A stretch of DNA of 13,458 nt from Thermoleophilia bacterium. Lineage in GTDB: Bacteria; Actinomycetota; Thermoleophilia; Gaiellales; Gaiellaceae. The position numbers and the translations under genes were made by a program. Each line of letters opens with the position of its first letter. Position 1 is the stretch's first letter. Location: assembly GCA_025927435.1 (NCBI GenBank), contig JAICLM010000030.1, positions 1 through 13,458 on the forward strand. The letters are read 5' to 3'. This document shows positions 1-5,231 of the stretch, piece by piece. The notes beneath the pieces are model-generated. The model was given only the letters and a program-made list of their open reading frames with translations. It ran no database searches and was not told the origin of the DNA.

Positions 1-156
1 CGCGCGCTGCGCGGGCCGCTGCCGATGTGCGAGGCGGCGGTGCAGTCGACGTTCTCCCAGCGCGAGAGCGAGCTCGGCTGCGTCAATCCGGAGTTCGGCG
101 AGCTGCCGGCAGGCTCGCCGACGTTCCGCGTGTTCGCTCGCGTCGCGGACTTCTAG
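1..156 (+). CDS. 3' end of an unidentified protein (partial)
   Basis: The first reading frame is open from the window edge to a TAG at 154-156 and gives the last 51 residues of a protein ending FRVFARVADF. The codons are typical of the real genes here: almost all third bases are G or C, with GAG, CTC, TTC and GTC preferred. I therefore take it as the tail of a real gene that starts outside the window. It has two cysteines but no motif I recognise, so no function is offered. Its last 74 bases overlap, tail to tail, the 3' end of the transporter gene on the other strand. Confidence 0.6.
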   Translation, partial: RALRGPLPMCEAAVQSTFSQRESELGCVNPEFGELPAGSPTFRVFARVADF

Positions 157-1324
157 TCCGCTCCCGCAGCCGCTGCAGGATCAGGACGCCGAAGGCCGGG
201 CCGGCCGCGGTGAAGAGGAACGCGAGCCGCCAGCTGTGCTCGGCGACCGCGGCGATCGCCGGCGGGGCACCTGCGACGACCACGCCGAGCAGCGTCTGCT
301 GGAACCCGAGCGCCGCGCCCGTGCGGGCCGAGCCTGCCGCCTCTGCGGCGGCGGCGTAGGCGAGCCCGTTCCACGACATGCTCAGCACGCCCGCGACGAC
401 GAAGAGCGGGATCAGGAGACCGAGCGGGGCATCGATCGCCGCCGCCACGCCGGCGGTGCCGATCGCGAGGGCGACGCCGATCGTCCGCAGTGGCCCGAGG
501 CGGCTGCCGAGGCGATCGGAGATCGTCCCCGAGCCGATACGGGCGGCGACCGCGAGCACGTAGATCGCCGCGAGGACCGCTCCAGCGGCTTCCTTCGACA
601 CGTCGCGGTGCTCGTGGAGAAAGAGGACGACGAAGCCGATGATCCCGATCTGGGCCAGGAGGAACAGCCCGGTGCCCGCGCCGAGGAGCCACATGAAGCG
701 GTCGCGGAGCGGCTGCGTGACGTCGCCCAGCTCCGGCTCGCTGCCCGCGCCGCCGCGGACGAAGACGGCGGCCACGATCGCGCCGGCCAGACACGCGGCG
801 CCGAGGAAGACGAACGCTGCGCTGGTCCCGCCGGCGGAGCCGAGCACGGGGAGGGCGGCGGCTCCAATCGCGCCTCCGATCGGGATAGCCGTTTGCCTGA
901 TCCCGAGCGCGAGCCCGAGCTCGGTCGAGGGGAACCAGGCCATGATCGCGCGGCCGCTCGCGGCGTTGACGCTCGCTCCCAGCGCTCCGACGCCGATGAG
1001 CGTGATGGTGACGGTGGCGAAGCCGTCCGTCGTGGCGGCGACGACGAGGAGCGCGGCAGCGCCGGCGAGCCCCGTCGCAATCACCCACCGCTCGTCCACA
1101 CGATCCGCCACGAGGCCCCAGGGCAGGAGCGTGAAGAGCATCCCCATCCCCACCGCGGCGAGCACGACACCGGTCTGGGTCAGCGTCAGCCCGTAGCCGG
1201 ACTTCAGGGCCGGACTGAGCGCCGGCAACCCCACTGACGTCGCGGAGAAGGTCGCCTGCGCGAGCGTCCCCGCCGCGAGCACGACCCAGCGATACTGCTC
1301 AGCCGACACGCCTCGAACGTACAT
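83..1324 (-). CDS. MFS transporter
   Basis: This is a 413-residue membrane protein of the major facilitator superfamily, with about twelve hydrophobic segments in two halves and a basic loop near the middle. The segment LLPWGLVADRVDERWVI sits where the conserved loop 2-3 motif (G-x-x-x-D-R) belongs, and ISDRLGSRLG is its second-half counterpart. It most likely exports or imports a small molecule using the proton gradient; the substrate cannot be read from sequence. The ATG at 1322-1324 lies at the edge of an imperfect dyad repeat and has no clear ribosome binding site. A GTG six codons further in (1307-1309, giving MSAEQYRWVV) is an alternative start. The basic C-terminal tail (RERTRSPRRERTRG...) is the part that overlaps the gene at 1-156. 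The dyads just upstream could be operators for a TetR-like regulator, but no regulator gene is present in the window. Confidence 0.85.
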   Translation of the reverse strand: MYVRGVSAEQYRWVVLAAGTLAQATFSATSVGLPALSPALKSGYGLTLTQTGVVLAAVGMGMLFTLLPWGLVADRVDERWVIATGLAGAAALLVVAATTDGFATVTITLIGVGALGASVNAASGRAIMAWFPSTELGLALGIRQTAIPIGGAIGAAALPVLGSAGGTSAAFVFLGAACLAGAIVAAVFVRGGAGSEPELGDVTQPLRDRFMWLLGAGTGLFLLAQIGIIGFVVLFLHEHRDVSKEAAGAVLAAIYVLAVAARIGSGTISDRLGSRLGPLRTIGVALAIGTAGVAAAIDAPLGLLIPLFVVAGVLSMSWNGLAYAAAAEAAGSARTGAALGFQQTLLGVVVAGAPPAIAAVAEHSWRLAFLFTAAGPAFGVLILQRLRERTRSPRRERTRGTSASLPAARRTPD

Positions 1325-1360
1325 GGCTCGGTATCAGTTACCGAGACGTGTCCGAAGGGG
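1321..1360. repeat. Direct repeat copy A with internal dyad
   Basis: This ~40-bp unit matches the unit at 1412-1451 with about five mismatches and one indel. Its core is a 19-bp dyad at 1327-1345: arms CTCGGTA and TACCGAG are perfect and the five central bases are partly paired. It covers the start codon and the ribosome-binding region of the transporter gene on the minus strand, so a protein bound here would block its expression. A dispersed intergenic repeat is the other reading. Confidence 0.6.
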
Positions 1361-1411
1361 GCGGACTCCAGTCGTCGTGCGGCAAAGCGGTAACGAACAC
1401 GGCCCGACTGA

Positions 1412-1451
1412 CCATGTCTCGGTATCAGATACCAAGACGTGGCCCGAAGGG
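1412..1451. repeat. Direct repeat copy B with internal dyad
   Basis: This is the second copy of the ~40-bp unit, in the same orientation, lying directly after the stop codon of the endonuclease IV gene. Its dyad at 1416-1438 is 23 bp long, centred on A1427, with one mismatched pair (half-sites GTCTCGGTATC and GATACCAAGAC). The dyad centres of the two copies are 91 bp apart, with the 50-odd bases that must carry any promoter for the transporter between them. Confidence 0.6.
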
Positions 1452-2303
1452 TCAGGTGCGCCAGCGCGCGCGGAGGTTTTTCGTCTTCTGGATCTCGGCC
1501 GCGTCCGGGCCGCGGTTTTCGGGGCCGGCGGTCTCGAGCACCGCCGGCAGGCCCTGCAGCCGCGGGTTGGAGAGGAACACGCCGAGCTTCTCGCCGAGCT
1601 CGCCCTCGAGAATGTTCGCGTGCCGGTCGCGATTCGAGCCGAACGGGGCCGCAGCGTCGTTCACGTGCAGCGCGCGCAGGCGGTCGAGACCGATCGCGGA
1701 GTCGACCTCGTCGAGACAGGCGTCGAGTGCAGCCGGGTCGGTCACGTCCACGCCGGACACCCAGAGGTGGCAGGAATCGAGGCAGATGCCGAGGCGTGGG
1801 TGCGCTCCGAGCCGGTCGTAGATCGTGGCGAGCTCCTCGACGGAGCGTCCGATCGTGCCGCCTGCTCCGGCCGAGTTCTCCATCAGGAGCCATGTCTCGT
1901 CGGAGCAGAGCTCGAGCACCACCTCTAGCGCGGGCAGCACGCGCTCGAGCCCTGCCTCGAAGCCGCTGCCGAGATGCGAGCCGATATGGAAGACGACGCC
2001 GTCGGCGCCGATTCCGCAGGCGACCTCCATCGTGTTACCGATCGCCAGCACCGACCTCTCGTACAGGGCGTCGTCGGGCGATGCGAGATTGCAGAGATAC
2101 AGAGCGTGGCAGAGGACGCCTCCGATCGCGGCCTCGGCCCGCTTCTCCCGGAAGCGCTCGAAGCTCGCCGGATCGTGGTTCGTGGGTCGCCACGTCCGCG
2201 GGCTCTGCGTGAAGACCTGCACCGAGTCGGCGCCCAGGTCGACGGCGCGGTCGACGGCCTTGTCGATCCCGCCCGCGGAGGAGATGTGCGCCCCGATCTG
2301 CAT
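1452..2303 (-). CDS. nfo: Deoxyribonuclease IV (AP endonuclease, EndoIV family)
   Basis: The 283-residue protein is the normal length for bacterial endonuclease IV, which cuts DNA 5' to abasic sites during base excision repair. It opens with the family's MQIGAHISSAGG. All nine metal ligands of the three-zinc site can be placed: H66 (CHALYLCNLAS), H106 (VFHIGSH), E142 (LMENSAG), D176 and H179 (LDSCH), H213 (ALHVND), D226 and H228 (DRHANILEG) and E257 (LETAG). An active enzyme is expected. The ATG overlaps by one base the stop codon of the upstream glycosylase gene (TGATG), so the two are probably translated together. The long open frame upstream of this ATG is only antisense and out-of-frame sequence of the glycosylase gene. 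The name nfo is by family homology. Confidence 0.95.
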   Translation of the reverse strand: MQIGAHISSAGGIDKAVDRAVDLGADSVQVFTQSPRTWRPTNHDPASFERFREKRAEAAIGGVLCHALYLCNLASPDDALYERSVLAIGNTMEVACGIGADGVVFHIGSHLGSGFEAGLERVLPALEVVLELCSDETWLLMENSAGAGGTIGRSVEELATIYDRLGAHPRLGICLDSCHLWVSGVDVTDPAALDACLDEVDSAIGLDRLRALHVNDAAAPFGSNRDRHANILEGELGEKLGVFLSNPRLQGLPAVLETAGPENRGPDAAEIQKTKNLRARWRT

Positions 2304-3325
2304 CAGCGCAGCCAGGCCTCCAGTCGGGCCGCCTCGTCCGCAACCTCCGCCTTCTGCGTGCGGGTCAGCGGCACCAGTAGCTCCACCCGGGCCGCGCCGC
2401 TCCACGTTCCCGCGACCACGCCGTCGACGAGGACCGTCGCCGCGACGTCGCCGTTCTTTCCGATCACGCCCCTGCGCAGCTCGTCGGAGATTGTCCGGCG
2501 GCGGTCGGCGAACGAGAGCAGCACGTTGTCCCACTTCGGCAGGAAGCGGATCGGGGCCGGAGTGTCCGCAGGCGGCAGCGGCGCACGCGGGACGTCGTAC
2601 AGTGTCTTGCCGTCCTCGTTCCGGTAGGTCGGAAGCCCGTCGAGGGCGTGCTCGAAGTCCCGGACGCGCAGGCCGGACCACGCGGCGACGTCGGCCTTCG
2701 TCGCAGGCCCGAACCCGCGCAGGTAACGGTGCACGAGCTCGGTGACGGCAGCCGCGGCGTCGACGACCACCGGCTCGCCGTACGCCTCGTACGTCGCCGA
2801 GGGCCGCGTCGTCCAGGCCGCAGTCTCCCGGGCGTGCAGCAGGTGCCCATGCCGGCGCACTGCGTACACCGTCCTGCGGCAGTCTCTCTCGGAGAGATCC
2901 GGATGCGCGGCCCGCAGGTGCGCAAGGATCTCCGTGTAGTCGATCCTGCCGTTGTTCAACAGCGCGCGGACGTCGCCGATCGATGCGCTCGCGCGCTCGA
3001 GGTGCAGCGGCCCGAACCACGTGTTCATTTCCCGGAACGCCGCGTAGAAGACCGGATAGTCGCGCGCGGTGATCAGATGCAGTGTCCCGCGCATCACCGT
3101 CGGCTTGAGCACCTCGCCGCGTCGCAGCAGACGCTCGAGGGTTTCCCGACGGAAGCCCTCGACGCGCGTCCAGAGCCCGATGTACGGCGACGGCGGCCAC
3201 TGCGCCTGCATGCCTACGAGCCGTTCGATGGCCCGCGCGACGGGCAGGCGGCCTCGCTCGAGCAGCAACTGGCGCGCGAGCGTGGCGCGATTGAGTTCCC
3301 GCAGCGTCAGCGTCCGCCCCCGCAC
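2303..3325 (-). CDS. AlkZ-like (HTH_42) DNA glycosylase
   Basis: This 340-residue winged-helix protein belongs to the HTH_42 family (YcaQ/AlkZ). Characterised members are DNA glycosylases that unhook interstrand crosslinks or remove bulky alkylated bases. The family's signature region is present: LVGMQAQWPPSPYIGLW near residues 36-52, LKPTVMRGTLHLI, and a C-terminal half with FLPKWDNVLL and DGVVAGTW. The catalytic motif reads Q40-A-Q42, the QxQ form of the AlkZ-like branch rather than the QxD form of E. coli YcaQ. I chose the GTG at 3323-3325 because a TAGCGT box lies 7 nt before it and the conserved domain begins within 10 residues; earlier in-frame codons would run into gltX. It is the first gene of a two-gene unit with endonuclease IV, which would process the abasic sites it makes. 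The family is certain; substrate is inference. Confidence 0.85.
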   Translation of the reverse strand: MRGRTLTLRELNRATLARQLLLERGRLPVARAIERLVGMQAQWPPSPYIGLWTRVEGFRRETLERLLRRGEVLKPTVMRGTLHLITARDYPVFYAAFREMNTWFGPLHLERASASIGDVRALLNNGRIDYTEILAHLRAAHPDLSERDCRRTVYAVRRHGHLLHARETAAWTTRPSATYEAYGEPVVVDAAAAVTELVHRYLRGFGPATKADVAAWSGLRVRDFEHALDGLPTYRNEDGKTLYDVPRAPLPPADTPAPIRFLPKWDNVLLSFADRRRTISDELRRGVIGKNGDVAATVLVDGVVAGTWSGAARVELLVPLTRTQKAEVADEAARLEAWLR

Positions 3326-3343
3326 CCGGCCTACGCTATCCGC
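3326..3343. promoter_or_regulatory. Divergent promoter with one shared symmetric -10
   Basis: The whole gap between the divergent glycosylase and gltX start codons is 18 bp. On the plus strand TACGCT (3332-3337) stands 6 nt before the gltX ATG. On the minus strand TAGCGT (3338-3333) stands 7 nt before the glycosylase GTG. The two boxes share five of their six bases. Both fit TANNNT, and both would start transcription at or next to the start codon, giving leaderless messages. I see no good -35 for either side. Confidence 0.5.
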
Positions 3344-4609
3344 ATGGCCGTCCGCGTCCGTATGGCTCCGAGCCCGACCGGGCTCCTCCACATCGGCAAC
3401 GTCCGCACCGCGCTCTTCAACTGGCTCTACGCGCGCCACGAGGGCGGGGAGTTCCGGCTCCGGATCGAGAACACGGACACCTCGCGCGAGGTCGCGGAGG
3501 CGGTCGATCAGATCCAGGAGTCCCTGCGCTGGCTGGGCCTCGACTGGGACGGGCCGCACACCTTCCAGCTCGACCGGATGGATGACTGCCGGCAGGTCGC
3601 CGACGGGCTCGTCGCCGACGGCAAGGCCTACGAGGACGAGGGCGCGATCCGGTTCCGGATGCCGGACGAGGGCTCGACCGGCTGGGACGACGTCGTGCGA
3701 GGACGCGTCGAGATTCCGAACGAGACGATCGAGGACCTCGTGCTCGTCCGGTCCGACGGCAGGCCGACCTACAACTTCGCGTCGCCGATGGAGGACGTAT
3801 GGGACGGGATCACGCACGTCATCCGCGGCGAGGATCACATCTCGAACACGCCGAAGCAGATCAACATCATCCGGGCGATCGGCGCCGAGGTTCCCGTCTA
3901 CGCGCACGTGCCGAACGTGAGCGGCGCCGACGGGAAGAAGCTCTCGAAGCGCCACGGCGCGGTCACCGTCGACGAGTTCCGCAAGGACGGCTACCTTCCC
4001 GAAGCGCTGCTGAACTTCCTCGCGTTGCTCGGCTGGGCACCCGACGGCGAGACGACCATCATGTCCCGCGACGAGCTGGTCGAGCGCTTCCTGCTCGAGC
4101 GGGTCAGCCCGAGCCCGGCGCAGTTCGACTACGCGAAGCTCGACTGGATGAACGGCATCTACTTGCGCGAGCTCTCGCTACAGGAGTTCGCCCACCGCCT
4201 CGTCCTCTGGCTGGGGGAGAACGGCTACGAGTGGGACGCCGAGCTCGTGTCGCGCGCGGCGCCGCTCGTGCAGGAAAAGATCGCGCGGTTGGCGGAGTTC
4301 CCCGGCTTCGCGGGGTTCCTCTTCGGCGACGTGGAGCCGGACCCGGCCGAGCTCGACGGCGGCGCGCCGATGCTCGAGTCGGCATACACGGCGCTAGCCT
4401 CGCTCGAGCCGTTCGACGCAGCCGCGATCGAGTTGGTGCTGCGACAGGCGGCGGAAGTGCTCAACCTGAAGCCGCGGCAGGCGTTCCAGCCGGTTCGCGT
4501 GGCGGTGACGGGTTCGAAGGTCTCCCCGGGCCTGTTCGAGAGCATCGAGCTGCTCGGGCGCGAGAAGACGCTCAGCCGCCTGCAGGCGGCGGCCGCCGCC
4601 GTGGCGTGA
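3344..4609 (+). CDS. gltX: Glutamyl-tRNA synthetase, shortened form
   Basis: This class I synthetase joins glutamate to its tRNA in the cytoplasm. APSPTGLLHIGN (residues 8-19) carries the HIGH-type signature and KKLSKRHG (198-205) the KMSKS-type lysine loop. Between them lie RPTYNFA and HVIRGEDHISNTP, all standard. At 421 residues it is clearly shorter than the usual 470-490. The loss is local: GKAY (93-96) runs almost directly into AIRFRMPDEG, so the segment of roughly 40-50 residues that normally carries the CxC...CxH/Y zinc-type motif is absent. The usual IEDTD is IENTD (41-45). The frame is intact and the codons normal, so this looks like a real variant rather than decay. The ATG at 3344 follows a TACGCT box by 6 nt; the second ATG at 3362 falls too close to the SPTG motif. 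The C-terminal anticodon-binding domain appears complete (ending LKPRQAFQPVRVAVTGSKVSPGLFESIELLG). Confidence 0.93.
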   Translation: MAVRVRMAPSPTGLLHIGNVRTALFNWLYARHEGGEFRLRIENTDTSREVAEAVDQIQESLRWLGLDWDGPHTFQLDRMDDCRQVADGLVADGKAYEDEGAIRFRMPDEGSTGWDDVVRGRVEIPNETIEDLVLVRSDGRPTYNFASPMEDVWDGITHVIRGEDHISNTPKQINIIRAIGAEVPVYAHVPNVSGADGKKLSKRHGAVTVDEFRKDGYLPEALLNFLALLGWAPDGETTIMSRDELVERFLLERVSPSPAQFDYAKLDWMNGIYLRELSLQEFAHRLVLWLGENGYEWDAELVSRAAPLVQEKIARLAEFPGFAGFLFGDVEPDPAELDGGAPMLESAYTALASLEPFDAAAIELVLRQAAEVLNLKPRQAFQPVRVAVTGSKVSPGLFESIELLGREKTLSRLQAAAAAVA

Positions 4610-4778
4610 GCGCGGTCGGCGGCAGCGGCTTCGGCGGAGCGAGGGGATCGAGCGCGCGCTGGAACGCGAGCCACGCCTCGCGCCGGAAGCGTTGACGGGG
4701 GCGGGGCAGGTCGGCGGGATCGACGCTGTGGACGCCGCGCCGCCCGCCGCGCTCGGGCTGCGGGAAGTCCCTTGTCAT
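4572..4778 (-). CDS. Possible small protein, 68 aa
   Basis: An ATG at 4776-4778 opens a 68-codon frame running antisense into the last 38 bases of gltX. Points in favour: third-base GC is very high, codons are the preferred ones (GAG, CTC, CGC, TTC), and the middle (FRREAWLAFQRALDPLAPPKPLPP) reads like a protein, with a short amphipathic helix and a proline-rich tail. A TACCCC sequence lies 6 nt before the ATG, the spacing of the other leaderless genes here, though the last base is off consensus. It would fill the otherwise empty 4610-4778. Against it: no family recognised, and it is rich in Arg and Pro, as chance frames in GC-rich DNA are. Confidence 0.35.
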   Translation of the reverse strand: MTRDFPQPERGGRRGVHSVDPADLPRPRQRFRREAWLAFQRALDPLAPPKPLPPTALTPRRRPPPAGG

Positions 4779-4815
4779 TTCTAAGGGGTAAACGGGCCTG
4801 CGTGGACCCCGGGTA

Positions 4816-4828
4816 CGGACCGAGTCCG
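4816..4828. promoter_or_regulatory. Short dyad upstream of the response regulator
   Basis: CGGAC and GTCCG are perfect 5-bp arms around CGA. The dyad ends six bases before the TAGACT -10 box of the response-regulator gene, inside what would be the spacer and -35 region. It could be an operator, but arms this short are common by chance in GC-rich DNA. Confidence 0.25.
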
Positions 4829-4834
4829 CACCGA

Positions 4835-4840
4835 TAGACT
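4835..4840 (+). promoter_or_regulatory. -10 box TAGACT of the response regulator
   Basis: TAGACT fits TANNNT and lies 7 nt before the ATG at 4848. That places the transcription start at the start codon, as for a leaderless message. No convincing -35 hexamer is visible. Confidence 0.45.
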
Positions 4841-4847
4841 CGCGCGC

Positions 4848-5231
4848 ATGGGGGATACCGGGGGGCATGCGGCGCCTGCTCGGATCTTGGTCGTCGACGA
4901 CGAGCCCTCGATCCGGCTTCTGTGCAGGGTCAATCTCGAGCTCGACGGACACGAGGTCCTCGAGGCGGAGTCGCTCGCGACCACACGAACGGCTCTGGCC
5001 GAGGAGGACGTCGACCTCGTCGTCCTCGACGTGCACCTCCGCGGCGAGCGCAGCGACCCGCTCGTGGCCGAGTGCCATGCGCGGCGGCCTCCGATCCCGG
5101 TCGTGCTCGTTACGGGCTCGGTGGACGTCACGGACGCGGGCCTGACCGAGGCCGACGCGGTTCTGCCGAAGCCGTTCGAGCTGCAGCAACTACTCTCGAC
5201 GGTGCGCGCTCTCGCGCGCGCCGACCGATGA
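4848..5231 (+). CDS. Single-domain response regulator (receiver only)
   Basis: This 127-residue protein is a receiver (REC) domain with nothing after it. The acidic pair D17-D18 (VVDDEPS), the phosphate-accepting D61 (VVLDVHL), T89 (VLVTGS) and K108 (LPKPF) are all in place, so it should accept phosphate from a histidine kinase. No kinase and no DNA-binding output domain are present, so it must act by contact with another protein, as CheY or Spo0F do. Its stop overlaps the next start by ATGA (5228-5231), which ties its expression to the metallopeptidase and makes that enzyme, or something it controls, the first candidate partner. The first eleven residues are a flexible leader; the TAGACT box 7 nt upstream supports this start. 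Confidence 0.92.
   Translation: MGDTGGHAAPARILVVDDEPSIRLLCRVNLELDGHEVLEAESLATTRTALAEEDVDLVVLDVHLRGERSDPLVAECHARRPPIPVVLVTGSVDVTDAGLTEADAVLPKPFELQQLLSTVRALARADR

Noticed and set aside
1338..1415. Upstream 25-codon ORF between the repeats, before the MFS gene
   Set aside because: An ATG in copy B opens a frame ending in copy A, but it has no ribosome binding site and its codons are not distinctive.
1321..1451. Terminal repeats of a small mobile element
   Set aside because: The repeats are direct, not inverted, and no target duplication or transposase remnant is visible between or beside them.
2304..3200. Extension of the endonuclease IV frame upstream as a 582-residue protein
   Set aside because: The extra part is Arg/Ala/Gly-rich and lies out of frame on the same strand as the glycosylase gene; endonuclease IV homologues start at MQIGAHISSAGG.
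3326..3955. Extension of the glycosylase frame into gltX
   Set aside because: The added 210 residues are antisense to the conserved GluRS catalytic domain and have no family features; the GTG at 3325 has its own -10 box.
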